Below the pieces are notes generated by a model, which worked only from the letters and a program-made list of their open reading frames with translations, did not search any database and was not told the origin of the DNA. A stretch of 28,085 nt of DNA from Symbiodinium natans (lineage: Eukaryota > Sar > Dinophyceae > Suessiales > Symbiodiniaceae), in the NCBI GenBank assembly GCA_905221605.1, contig CAJNDS010000705.1, positions 57,501-85,585 on the forward strand, given 5' to 3'. The position numbers and the translations under genes were made by a program. Positions 9,970 through 19,150 of this stretch are shown here, in pieces. Numbering within the stretch: position 1 is the stretch's first letter; every line of letters starts with the position of its first letter.

Positions 9970-10077
9970 ATGGAGGACCCCTGCGCGGCGACCACGGCGG
10001 TGGGCGCCATGCCGGCCATGCAGCGCGAGGCCTGCTGCGCGCAAGGCTACGGGGCCTTCTGCACGGCGACGAAAGCA
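9970..10077 (+). CDS. Candidate Cys-rich exon, copy B
   Basis: The counterpart of 3109-3216 with the same Cys pattern (DPC, EACC, AFC). Upstream, copy B reads CCGGGCCAGCGC where copy A has three more bases, and a TTTCAG seen in copy A is TTTCGG here. That rules out this CAG as a shared splice acceptor. Confidence 0.4.
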
Positions 10078-10671
10078 CCGGTCATCATTCATGACAAGCT
10101 CCTCGGCAACGGATCCTCTTGTGCTGTCTCGTAGGAATGTAGGACGATGTAGGAAGGTCCCTATCACTGTTGCGATGCTCTTTCTGCTGTCCAAGTCCAT
10201 GACAAACGTAAGGTACTATACCAACGTGAGGACGGCATGCATCCTCAGATGGAGCAGCTCTTGGGATTGTGGGAAGTGAGGAAATTCGTAGAGGTGCAAG
10301 GCAGCCGGCACTCACAGGTGTTGCTTGGAGCCATGTGCCTTCGTCGGAGAGCCTGCTGCCTAAAGTAAACACGGCGGTATAGATGGATCAAAGGTTTGCT
10401 AGTATGTGAGAGTTGCACGATGCTGCACATGTGATGCGTTGGAGATACTTTGAGTGCGTCAGGCTTCAGTAGTGAGAACGGCTTCAAAACCCAACAAGGC
10501 TCCGAGCAGTCGAGGCATCACCCACGGAGAGAGCTAGACGGTGGGTGTTGCGAATGTGTTTGAGCAAAGCATTTCAAAAGAAGAAACATGAAAAGAGGAA
10601 AAGAAACCATAGATATCGTGAATATCATGTCTGTTGTATAGTATATAGAGGTTGTCTACAGCATATGTATG

Positions 10672-10781
10672 TGTATATATATATATATAGAGGAAGGTGT
10701 ATATATATATATATATATATATAAACAACGTATATGTGCAACATCTACGGTCTACATATATATATATATATATATATATTT
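10672..10781. repeat. (TA)n microsatellites
   Basis: Three alternating TA runs (about 10675-10690, 10700-10722 and 10754-10780) separated by short unique text. Confidence 0.95.
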
Positions 10782-10928
10782 AATGGCTACCGCCAATGCC
10801 ACCGACCCCGACAGGAGGCCCTAGGGTTTACACAAACACCCCCTACATTGCGCTTACATATATCCATAGGTTCTAGAGTTCAGGGGGGGCGAAACATTGA
10901 GTCTTCACGCGCAGGGAGTTGGCGCGCA

Positions 10929-11015
10929 ACCTTAAACCCTAAACCTCACACCTTAAACTCGAAACCCTGAACCCTTAAACCCCAAACTACTAAACCCTCA
11001 ACCCCCTTAACCAGG
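10929..11015. repeat. Degenerate interstitial telomere-like repeats
   Basis: Repeated variants of CCTTAAACCCTAAACCT, CCCTGAACCCTTAAACCCC and ACTAAACCCTCAACCC fit decayed CCCTAAA units. A related CCCTAGGGTTTA lies at 10819-10830. Confidence 0.75.
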
Positions 11016-11029
11016 AGAGCCGAACCGGG

Positions 11030-11510
11030 GTGAGGGGGGGGGGTAAGCGGTGATGGCAGGGGGGTGGGGGGGGGGTTGGGGGCAGAGGTGAAGGGGTGAA
11101 GGCGGGGCGGGGGGGGGGGCGGGGTGGGCGGGGGGGGGGGGGGGGGGGGGGGGGTCCGGGCATGCACTGGAGCCCCTCATTCGCTTCATTTCCTCGTAAA
11201 AGGCAAGGGGTAGGGGTGAGGTGGGGGGTAGGGGTCCGGGCATGCCCTGAACCCCTGACACTTCATTTCCAAGTAAAAGGTCAGGGGTAGGGGTGAGGTG
11301 GGGGGTAAGGGGTGAGGGCGGGGGGGGGGAGGCGGGGGGGCAGTGGGCGGGGTGGGCGGGGGGGGGGCGGGAGGGGTCCGGGCATGCACTGGAGCCCCTA
11401 AAACACTTCATTTCCAAGTAAAAGGTTAGGGGGGAGGTGGGGGGGCATGCGCTGGAGCCCCTAAGAGGGTAAGGGTGAGGTCGAGGGGGTGAGGGCGGGG
11501 GGGTTTGGGC
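11030..11510. repeat. G-rich satellite with embedded conserved segment
   Basis: Long G runs alternate with copies of a non-G segment beginning GTCCGGGCATGC at 11155, 11234 and 11376, with a truncated one near 11444. The segment continues as A-C-T-G-G-A-G-C-C-C-C-T, then CTTCATTTCCAAGTAAAAGG, then AGGGGTAGGGGTGAGGTGG. Spacing is uneven (79 and 142 bp) because the G runs vary in length. Confidence 0.85.
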
Positions 11511-11568
11511 ATGAGGGCAAATGGGTCTTCACTGACGCCTCCCCCGCTAAAGCAGGGGTCGGCGGATA

Positions 11569-11583
11569 TGTGTGTGTGTGTGT
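11569..11583. repeat. Short (GT)n
   Basis: About seven GT units. Confidence 0.9.
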
Positions 11584-11811
11584 GGCTGGATCCATTCCGT
11601 AAATGTGTGACGGACATTTCTGACGCAGAGGTAACCTTCTGTCACCTTTCAGAGTGTTCATGGTTAAGTTGACCGGTGCTTCTGAACAGATGGGCGAGCG
11701 TTGCTCTGAAGTCAGAAATGCTGAGGGGGACACGCGTGCCAGATGGCTCTCATGGGACCTTGCGAATCAACCGTGATTCCATTACACTGATTACACCATG
11801 GGCGAGGTCGT

Positions 11812-11998
11812 TTGTTCACGGATGCCTGTACGTTCTGGGTTGCCCACTGCCAGAGACCTTGCACGGCAAGCCATGGCAAGCCAGTATGTGCGGATTGGAA
11901 CGAAAGGGGAGATGCAAAGCACAAGTGCCTCGCCCGCATGTTGCGTGTTGGCAACGGCTTCACAACGGCCATGTCTGGCTGCTGCCCACCGACGGCGT
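11812..11998 (+). CDS. Candidate Cys-rich exon within the copy B block
   Basis: One plus frame reads FTDACTFWVAHCQRPCTASH, then GKPVCADWNERGDAKHKCLA and, after a gap, FTTAMSGCCPP before TGA. Seven cysteines and G/C-biased third positions in the second half suggest a real exon, ending around a GT or GC donor near 12000. There is no ATG; an acceptor upstream is not obvious. It sits between two exons of copy B but has no counterpart in copy A, so it may belong to a different gene carried in with the block, or to a decayed one. Other frames here (161 codons plus, 257 codons minus) are longer but less coding-like. Confidence 0.35.
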
Positions 11999-12157
11999 GA
12001 AGCCCATCTCCCCCGTGCCCCGCATTGTGCGGAGCCGGGGGCCGGGGGGTAAACACAAACCCAGCCAAGCAGCTCAGGCACCTCAGGATTTCATGGTGCT
12101 GTGCAACGACTTCCGCTGGCTCCTTGTCTCCTTGTCCCAGTGGCTTGGTGGCGTTAA

Positions 12158-12280
12158 GTGAAGTTTGGGCAGCCCATGCCCGCAAAGAGCTCAGATGCCA
12201 CCGCCTCGAGCCACACTGTGCTCGCCGCGACGTCGAGCTGCGATGTCTTCCGCCCCGCCGGGAAGCCGTGCAAGTGCTGT
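12158..12280 (+). CDS. Candidate exon fragment, Cys-ended, before an 8-bp repeat
   Basis: The plus frame reads KFGQPMPAKSSDATASSHTV, then LAATSSCDVFRPAGKPCKCC, with mostly G/C third positions. It then runs into a CGAAGCGG tandem repeat whose 8-bp unit would shift the frame with each copy change. A further coding-like patch in another frame (about 12339-12450) contains VICRAPCVLHAHCEQPP. The two patches may be parts of one gene disrupted by repeat expansion, or exons around an intron containing the repeat. Function unknown. Confidence 0.3.
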
Positions 12281-12328
12281 CGAAGCGGCGAAGCGGCGAA
12301 GCGGCGAAGCGGCGAAGCGGCGAAGCGG
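12281..12328. repeat. 8-bp tandem repeat CGAAGCGG, six units
   Basis: Six perfect units immediately after a coding-like frame. Confidence 0.95.
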
Positions 12329-12497
12329 CTCCCCAGGAGTATCGAAGGGCACGGCTTGCAAAAGTTCCGTCAGAGCTGCCCGTGTGATTTGCCGCGCCCC
12401 TTGCGTTCTTCACGCACACTGCGAACAGCCTCCCGCCAAGTCCAAAGGTTGGTTTGTTGACGGGAAAAGCGGCCCCAGGAGCCACCCGTGGACTTGG

Positions 12498-12556
12498 AAC
12501 CCTAAACCCTTTTAACTGCCCTAAATTCCCTAAACGGCCCTAAACCCTTACGGCCC
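12498..12556. repeat. Degenerate telomere-like repeats
   Basis: Variants of CCCTAAACCC, GCCCTAAATTCCCTAAACG and GCCCTAAACCCTTACG. Confidence 0.7.
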
Positions 12557-13333
12557 TGAATGATCTCGCCTGTCCCGGAGCAGTTCTGATCTGTCGGGCC
12601 CATCCCGTGGCATGATCACGCCTTGCTTGAATGTGGAGTTGGGTGCCCGAAACTCAGCGGAAGTCACCTCCCCCTGAAATTTTTGCTCAAGGGTGATTTG
12701 CAGCCTTTCCACCTTCCACCATCAGCAACTGCCAGGTGCAAGGAAGACTGTTGCCTTACCTTTGCCGGACCAGGTATGGATGTTGTAGCATCGCGAAACG
12801 CTGTTGAGCGCCAGCGTCAGCATGCATGGTACAGTACTCGTATGGGAAGCGCCCAATTTGCTTTGGCACTGAGTGCCCATGGTAACGGTGTTGAACATTG
12901 AAGTGCCCTGCAACAGGCAACACGCATGCGGGCTCCTTGAAAGGCCAAGGTGAACGGGTTGCAGAGCTTGCAAAGGTGCGTCATGTACGGTCTCTGGCTT
13001 GATCCTGTCATACGTTTTGCGCATTGTCGTTGGGACGCCGCTGTAAGATGCAGGAAGCCCATGGCGATGAGGCGCTAAACTCGGATGTGGTCGATTGCTT
13101 CGCCATGTACAGAGAAGTTGTTTATCTTCCCTCTCTCTAATCCGTCATCATTCTTCTTTCTCGTCTTCTCATGTTCGGCTGCTCCCAGAAAATTGTTGGA
13201 CAGACTGACTGCGACTTGAAGCCTTGTAAGATTGCTTCCGAAAGAAGACCATACCTTATCATGTGTTTCCATTAAATGGGGAGGGGAGGGCCCCGCCCGC
13301 CCCCCCTCCGCCCCAAACCCTGCCTATGTTTTG
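12557..13333. other. No supported gene
   Basis: Unremarkable sequence ending in a C/G-rich patch (13278-13320). A 21-base piece at 12671-12691 partly resembles the dinoflagellate spliced leader and is discussed in the findings. Confidence 0.5.
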
Positions 13334-13456
13334 TTAAAAATCTCTTTTCCTCTGAAGTGTGACAGGAAAACTTCTGTTTCCTCTGTAGTCTAATGGAAAA
13401 CCCTATATTCCACTGTGATTTTGTTGGAAAACCTCTTGTTCCGTTTGTATGTTAAT
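13334..13456. repeat. Imperfect 31-bp tandem repeat, four units
   Basis: Units begin at about 13334, 13365, 13395 and 13426, and share GGAAAAC-(5-7 bases)-TTCC-(3-4 bases)-TGT. Confidence 0.7.
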
Positions 13457-13614
13457 AGCGAGCCCAGACAAAAACAGAAGGTAGACAACGCGGAGAGAAA
13501 CGCACAGATTAATTCCTCCCCCCCAAAAAGAAGTCAGTCCGCACTGCTCGAGGCTCTCAAGCGCACGCGCGTGAGTACATGTGAGTGCGCATGTCGCTTG
13601 CAGCATTGTGCCAG

Positions 13615-15291
13615 GACGGAGCACGTGCCCCACACGGTGACGGTGCCGATTCCCGGTCCACCTGCTAAGGTCATCACGACCCTCGGCTTGACGATGCTTT
13701 GCGGAGGATTGCAACTCATGCCAGTACATAGCACACAAAGCCGGTTTTCCGCTGTTGCTCTGGCTTTTTCATTCTTTTGCATCACCACCAGCAAGGCAGA
13801 AAGTGTACGTCAAGCACCATCCGTTCGACTGCACGGAAGGCGCCGGCATCGCAGCCTTGGTTGTGGATGTTGTGGAACGCATGCAAGCGATGAGGGTTTT
13901 GCCATGTTTTGCCTCAATTCCAGCAGGCTATGCCAGCTGGAAGACCCTGTGGTCGCACGAGCACCAGCGCTACTGCTGCTACAAGTTGAAGGAGGCCTGC
14001 GTGTCGAAGGCCCCTGGGACGCCTCAAGCCACAAATTTCAAGCGCGGGCAGCAGTCGGAGCAGTCGAGCATGCGCATGCACATGTGAATATGGGCATCCT
14101 GATGTTGCCTGCCAAGGTCCAGTACAGGTCTCTCGGCTGCAGCATTGCAAGCTGATGCTAAAGGGGCCAGGCGCTGTAGGCCGCTGCCCATCTTGTAGTG
14201 ACCAAGGAACCACTACAAGACCATCACCCATGTCAAGCACGTGACCGTGCCAGTGAAAGTCAGCGTGCCGGCCCCCCCGCCACGCGAAATCAACCACATC
14301 GTGAAGGTTCCTGTCCATGCGGCTCGCTCGCACAGGGTTGTCCTTGGGATGCTTTGTGTTTGCTGATAGATCTAAGCTCCCCAAGGATCCCAGGCCGATC
14401 ATCAAGATTAAGACGGCTGGCCCGCCCCACGTGGTGAAGCATTACATCACCAAGAAGCACTACGTGCCTGAGCCCGTGCCGTCGCCACCGAAGTACCGCT
14501 ACAAGCCTGTGGCAGTTCCAGTGAAGGTGCCGGGGAAGGTCGTCCACGTGCCCGTTCCGATGCCCGCTCAGACCATCTACAAGGAGATTCCCATCACCAA
14601 GGTGCAGCATGTGATCAAAAAGAAGTACTACGACTGCGTCGCCGGCTTCAAGAACTGGAATTTCGGCTGGTCCAAGACCAAGAAGAGCTGGTGCTGCTCC
14701 CACGAGGAGAAAGGTTGCCCCGGCACCTGGAAAGGGGAGGGGCTGACGAAGACGATCGTGACAGGAGTGACGCAGCACCTGGGCCATGGCCAGTACATCC
14801 ATGGCCACTATGACGATGGCGACTATGGCCATAGCCATGTGCACGTCATCCATCACATCGTGCATCACTACTCCAGCAGCGACGACGACCTGGATATGCC
14901 GGACGGAGGTCAGGGTGTCAAGCCTGACACCTGGCTGCCCGATTCTGGGGACGGTGGGGACGGTGTCAAGCCTGACACGCTGCCCGATTCTGGCGATGGC
15001 GTCAAGCCTGACACGCTGCTGCCCGATTATGGGCACGGTCACAACATGGTCATCGGGGGCGACGAGTCCTCTCTGCCTCCGGAGTACCGGCACGGCCACA
15101 TGTCTGACATGAGCATTGGGGGCGACGATTCCTCCCTGCCGCCCGAGTATCGGCATGGTGACATGTCTGACATGGTTGTTGGGGACGACGATTCCTCCCT
15201 GCCACCGGAGTACCGGCACGGTGACATGAGCATTGATGAAGACGATGATGGGTCGCTCCCTCGCAAGCTTTCTGATGCCAAGCATGGCTAA
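13615..15291 (+). CDS. Secreted-type Val-Pro/WCC-module protein, copy B (3' exons)
   Basis: Proposed exons are 13615-13669, 13800-13839, 13927-about 14009, about 14207-14318 and 14386-15291. Sequence and splice sites match copy A. The GAG before the fourth exon has become AAG, which keeps the AG acceptor. The last exon has 301 codons against 320, because one 21-residue acidic repeat is missing and the tail differs (IDEDDDGSLPRKLSDAKHG). Both C-x2-G-x7-W-S-x5-[WY]-C-C modules, the His-rich stretch and the three GVKPDT repeats are intact, and there is no internal stop, so both copies look functional. The intron before the first listed exon is expanded by the 3.3-kb block; whether it is still spliced out is unknown. 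Confidence 0.75.
15046..15228 (+). repeat. 63-bp coding tandem repeat, three copies, copy B
   Basis: Units start at 15046, 15109 and 15172. The order corresponds to the first, a fused middle and the last unit of copy A, so one central unit was lost here or gained there. Confidence 0.95.
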
Positions 15292-16545
15292 GCACTCGAA
15301 GGACGTCTATCGTGCTGAGCCGATGAGTCTGGTAAAAATTAGTGTTCGTACTGTCAAGCAGGAGCAAAAGCCCTTCGACCGCTGGGGGCTTACATAGTTG
15401 GCGGTCAGCCCACAAGAAGACTCTCCTCGTTCCTTGAAGTGGGCCACAGAAGGGGTGGCAGGCAAGTGTCCGCGAGAGTGTCGTCCATGCTGAGCTCCGA
15501 GGCCATGTCAGCGTCTCCCAGCAGAGCTGAAGACACCGTAACCTTTGTTTTCCCAGGGAAGACATGCCGCCCAGCATCACACTGTTGCAGAACGGTTGCA
15601 GATCACAAAATGTTGCCACGGGCGTTGTGTAAACAGCCGCAGCTTGGCCACTGACCCTTTAAAGTGTCAAGAGCGTTGTGTGCGTTGTGTATACTGAGCT
15701 GGCATGAATCGGGGTCTGGGGCTCCTCCAGCCTCTGGCTCTTTCCCACTGTAGGTGTTCATGGAGCCACGTGCGGAAGTGCGAAGGAGCAGGGCAATTGC
15801 AAGATGCTCAATGTTCTAAATTGTTCCATACTGTATGACTCCTGCATCCTTCTTTTTTCTGCTTGCCTCACACAGCGAGCTGGCTTTGCCCAAGTAGCTT
15901 GCGGGGCGAATGGTTTCGTGGCGCGTTAGTGGCACATGCAGCAAAGCTCGCTTGTGTCAGTTGAACTGTGCACTTCAATTCTCAAAGCGCGTGGCCAAAA
16001 TGAATTCAGAGTGGTGTCGGCAGGAAGCATCAGGTGATCACACTGCGCACCGTTAGGGCATCTGGAGAGGCCCCAGTTGAACTGTTGCACATGGTGCCCA
16101 ACAGTTGGTGATGTTTTGAGATTGCTGAGCAGTGCAAGATGTGCACGGGCTGTACTTGCTGCGACTTGTGCACACCACCCACACTGTAGACAGCTGCAAA
16201 CGACAAGCGAAACCGCATCAAAGCCAGAGCCGAAACATTCTAATGAATTATGTCTTCATGCCTACAGCGGCAACTGTTGCATTATGAAGTCACGTGTTCA
16301 GCTGCAATGCCACAATTTGCCAAATAACCTTGGCAGCAGTTTGCGCCTGGCATGCAAACCGAACAAATCAAAAAATCGTGCTGCCTTAGCAATCGGAGGG
16401 CAGGCTTACTTACCAGTATCATTACGCTCCAACCACATCCCTGCAATGTCCAATCGGTGACGGCAGAAAGCACGCTGTGTTCCTGTTCTGAGGCTCCAGG
16501 CTCACGAGCATCTACCGGGATTAGTGTCTAGGGCCTCTAAAGTTT
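15292..16545. other. No supported gene
   Basis: Divergent from the 3' flank of copy A. Several frames of 60-127 codons exist (for example 16077-16460 +), but none shows bias or a motif I trust. Confidence 0.5.
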
Positions 16546-17096
16546 ATGCATGCGGCCTTGCAGACTATCTCGAAGAAGCTCCTTGGAGACTGCGTCGACA
16601 TGAATGTGGTAGTGTTCCAGCTGTTGCAGCCGGAGCTTGGTTCCGGGTATTTTACAATGGACACCAAGGGTCCTTGGGGCAAAAAAAGTGCACTTTTCCA
16701 AGGGCGACTGGACATGAACATGACTGCACGAAGCATGTGAGCAAAAGTTACAAGCTGTGTGCGGAGAGGCTGGCGATCACATGTGCTCTCGACCTCCGTC
16801 ACAAAGTGATAGCTCGCAGCTACGAAGCACAGTAGCGCTTCTACAGTCAGCTCGTGAAAAATGCTTCGAACCCTCAAGCCATGCCAGAGCGAGCTTTGGA
16901 GTATTTAGAAGCGAAGTTCATGTGCCATATGTGTGAGGCGATTGTGACTTGCATCGAAATGTTCTTCTGGGCTCGATCAGCTCATTCAAACCAGTCTTGT
17001 CGGTCCCGGCACCTGCTGAAGAGGGCAACGGCGTATCTGACAAATTTTGACATTTTGGCCGTGTGCTGCGCGGGTCCTCGTACCCAAATTTGGTGA
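16546..17096 (+). pseudogene. Coding-like frame broken by a frameshift and a stop
   Basis: From ATG 16546 the frame reads MHAALQTISKKLLGDCVDMN and on to LDMNMTARSM, then stops at TGA. An overlapping frame continues with SKSYKLCAERLAITCALDLR, reaches an in-frame TAG at 16833-16835, and resumes in the same frame as RFYSQLVKNASNPQAM, then PERALEYLEAKFMCHMCEA up to 17096. The pieces look like one protein by codon use and amphipathic text, interrupted by a small indel near 16735 and one nonsense codon. Alternatives are tiny unrecognised introns or assembly errors. I do not recognise the product. Confidence 0.4.
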
Positions 17097-17266
17097 CTTT
17101 TGCAAATTGCAGTGCATGCCAGGACACAGCGATGGGCATTGTCTTCGGAGTGGGTGGGGGTGCAAGAGGGGCAGCCGGCGGCGGAGCCGCCGGTGGTGGC
17201 GGAGGCGGCAAAAAGCAGCAGAGTCTTTCTCACGGAATGTTTGTCGATCGCCTCGTTCCTAAGTGA
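17090..17266 (+). CDS. Possible Gly-rich exon with CxxC
   Basis: The frame reads VTFANCSACQDTAMGIVFG, then a Gly/Ala run, then GKKQQSLSHGMFVDRLVPK before TGA. G/C third positions are frequent but the Gly run is low complexity. It follows the broken frame directly and could be its next exon. A further patch near 17300-17345 (GGFLFGTLLGSTCRNMGNM) may continue it. Unidentified. Confidence 0.3.
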   Translation: MVTFANCSACQDTAMGIVFGVGGGARGAAGGGAAGGGGGGKKQQSLSHGMFVDRLVPK

Positions 17267-17449
17267 GACATGCATGGATCTGGGGGCTATTTGAATGCCA
17301 GGCGGTTTCCTCTTCGGTACCCTCCTCGGCTCCACATGTCGCAACATGGGCAACATGTCTTGGGCTCCGCCCCGTGTTTGCAGACTCCCATAAGGATTGT
17401 CCAATCGCTTCCACTGAGTGCATCTTTGTGTGCCACTATGTGCTGAGAC

Positions 17450-17830
17450 ATGTTCTACGAGCGCTATGCTGATGGCAGCAGCGAAAGCATCAAATACGTT
17501 GGTGCAGGCTCCTTTAAGTGCTTTCGCGTGCTTTCGCTTGCGCTGCGACAGATTTTTCCGAAGCAGGAATGGGCGACATAGAGACCAAGCTCATTGAGGT
17601 GGGTGCAGGCGATGGGAACACGATGGAACAAGGGGTATTGGCAGAAACCTGACAGTTGCACAACGTCTGCCCGGTATTCGCCCGGCATTCGCCCCTTCTA
17701 CAGCCTGGGTAAGCTGCGAGATTGTCACAGCCCGTGCAGGTCAAGGCAGCTACTCCAAGGAGCAAAGCGCCACCTATGGATACAGGTATCCGGAGGGCAT
17801 TTTCGGAAAATCTGAACGGCACAGATGCTG
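17450..17830 (+). CDS. Fragmentary coding-like patches
   Basis: Three plus-strand patches in different frames look coding: 17450-17518 (MFYERYADGSSESIKYVGAG), about 17552-17630 (FSEAGMGDIETKLIEVGAGD) and about 17720-17812 (EIVTARAGQGSYSKEQ, then GYRYPEGIFGKS). The first two share I-x2-V-G-A-G, hinting at an internal repeat. Spacers between them are only 30-90 bp, short for introns, so this may be another decayed gene. Not recognised. Confidence 0.3.
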
Positions 17831-17925
17831 GCTTGTGGCTGGATATCGGTGGTTGATGTGACAATATAAAAATATCTACAGGCCTTGCGGCACGGGCCGG
17901 CCTGGCCGTCTGAAAGCTGAAACTC

Positions 17926-17950
17926 GGGTTTGGGTTTACGGGTTTAGGGG
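17926..17950. repeat. Telomere-like TTTAGGG remnant
   Basis: GGGTTTGGGTTTACGGGTTT followed by AGGGG, in the orientation opposite to the CCCTAAA remnants elsewhere in the window. Confidence 0.6.
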
Positions 17951-17963
17951 GCGCAGGGAGTCG

Positions 17964-18480
17964 GGACGTAATCAAGAAGAAAGGGAAAAAGAAAAAAGAA
18001 GAAGAAGAAGAGAAAGAAGAAGATACAGAAGAAGAAGAAGAAGAAGAATAATAAGAAGAAGAGAAACATAAAAACACACAGAAGAAGAAGAAAAGAAAGA
18101 AGAATAAACAGAAGAAGAAGAAGAGAAGAAAAGAAAGAATAATAACAAGAAGAAAGGGTAAAGGAAGAAAAAGAAGAAGAGACAGAAGAAGAATAAGAAG
18201 AAACAGAAGAAGAATAAAATACAGAAGAATGAAAAGAATAAGAATAAACGAAAGAAGAAAAGGAAGAATAAGAAAAGAAAGAAGATGAAGCAGAAGAAGA
18301 AAAAAACACAGAAGAAGAAAAAGAAGAATAATAAAAGAAAAGAAAGAAGAATAACAAGAAGAAAGGGAAAAGGAAGAAGAATAAGAAGAAGAAGAAGAAG
18401 AATAAGAAGAAAAAGAAGGAAACAAAAAGAAGAAGACAAGGAAGAAACATAGAAATAATAAAATAATGAACAGGAAGCAG
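17964..18480. repeat. Polypurine (GAA-rich) tract
   Basis: About 515 bp is nearly all A and G on the plus strand, mostly GAA and GAAA units broken by occasional T or C. The minus-strand Ser/Phe/Leu-rich frames (up to 303 codons) are artefacts of this tract. Such tracts can form intramolecular triplexes. Confidence 0.95.
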
Positions 18481-18529
18481 ACCGGAAGAAAGAACAGGAA
18501 GCGACAGCCGAAACCCTATGCATAATCCT

Positions 18530-18592
18530 CTGCGTGCGCGTGCGCGTGCGCGTGCGCGTGCGCGTGCGCGTGCGCGCGCGCGCCGGCGCAAA
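18530..18592. repeat. (GTGCGC)n alternating purine-pyrimidine tract
   Basis: Eight or so GTGCGC units end in a pure GC alternation. This pattern is prone to left-handed Z-DNA. Confidence 0.95.
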
Positions 18593-18820
18593 AGCATCAT
18601 TGGCATCAGCGGCTTGGGGGTGGGGGCCGAAAGTCGCGAAACACACGCCCAAAACACGACGAAAACAAGGTTTTCTCGAGAAAACACGCTTTCTCCGAGG
18701 TTTGGCGCTGCGTGCATACACGGCAGCCATAACGAGGAGTTTTTGAACAGTTTTTCGCGCAACACGCAAAACACACGGTATTTACCACGTTTTCGGCCCC
18801 TCGGACGCCCCCCGCCAAGC
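18593..18820. other. No supported gene
   Basis: Arg/Ala-rich and other frames run through from the adjoining simple repeat; nothing is supported. Confidence 0.6.
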
Positions 18821-18821
18821 G

Positions 18822-18869
18822 AGCATCATGAGCATCAGCGAGGCCCTCATGAGCATCAGCGAGGCTCCG
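18822..18869. repeat. Short direct repeat ATGAGCATCAGCGAGGC
   Basis: Two tandem copies of about 22 bp (CATGAGCATCAGCGAGG plus a short linker), with a partial third unit before them. Confidence 0.8.
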
Positions 18870-18871
18870 GA

Positions 18872-19079
18872 ATCCGGGCACTACCAGTGTCTTGGATGCG
18901 GAGGATAGTGCCCGATTTTTTGTTTCCGGTACCCCAACAACCAAAAGAGCAAAAGCAATCCAGGCACTACAAGTATCCGGGACCCGGAAGACTAGTGCCC
19001 GGTACCGAAACGAAAAACCAAAAAAGAAAGCAAGACAAATGCCAAAAAACCCGGGCACTACAGGAAGACTAGTGCCCGG
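18872..19079. repeat. Three hairpin repeats with CCGGGCACTA arms
   Basis: Inverted repeats occur at 18872-18916, 18960-19002 and 19051-19079. Each has a left arm like CCGGGCACTA and a right arm TAGTGCCCGG. The third has a perfect 10-bp stem with a 9-base loop; the others have one mismatch or bulge and longer loops. Between them, TTTTTGTTTCCGGTACC and GGTACCGAAACGAAAAACC are also inverted copies of each other. Confidence 0.85.
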
Positions 19080-19150
19080 ATTGTTTTTGGTTTTACGGTT
19101 TTGATGGTGCTCAGCTTTTTGTTTGTGCTCTCGGGCCGGATGAGTCCGCG

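Larger units (their letters stand above)
10332..13606. other. 3.3-kb block specific to copy B, inside an intron
   Basis: This block replaces 46 bp of copy A and ends 8 bp upstream of the exon that begins at 13615, so it lies within the intron before that exon. It has no flanking inverted repeats or target-site duplication that I can see. Contents in order: AT microsatellites, telomere-like repeats, a G-rich satellite with an embedded conserved segment, Cys-containing frames, a CGAAGCGG repeat, more telomere-like repeats and a 31-bp repeat. Whether this is an insertion in B or a deletion in A cannot be told from two copies. Confidence 0.8.
8702..15293 (+). repeat. Segmental duplication, copy B (interrupted)
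   Basis: Blocks 8702-10331 and 13607-15293 match copy A at high identity in exons and introns alike. The offset from copy A is about 6.86 kb in the first block and 10.09 kb in the second, because copy B has 3275 bp (10332-13606) where copy A has 46 bp (3471-3516). Both copies lie on the same strand as a direct repeat. Confidence 0.9.

Noticed and set aside
11712-12485. 257-codon minus-strand frame in the copy B block
   Set aside because: Arg/Ala-rich text with no motif. The plus strand carries more coherent Cys-rich frames, and part of its length comes from the CGAAGCGG repeat.
10332-13606. Copy B block as a classical transposon
   Set aside because: I found no terminal inverted or long direct repeats, no target-site duplication and no transposase or reverse transcriptase frame.
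17514-18774. Minus-strand frames of 265-303 codons rich in Ser, Phe and Leu
   Set aside because: They are translations of the polypurine tract in all three phases; low complexity, not membrane proteins.
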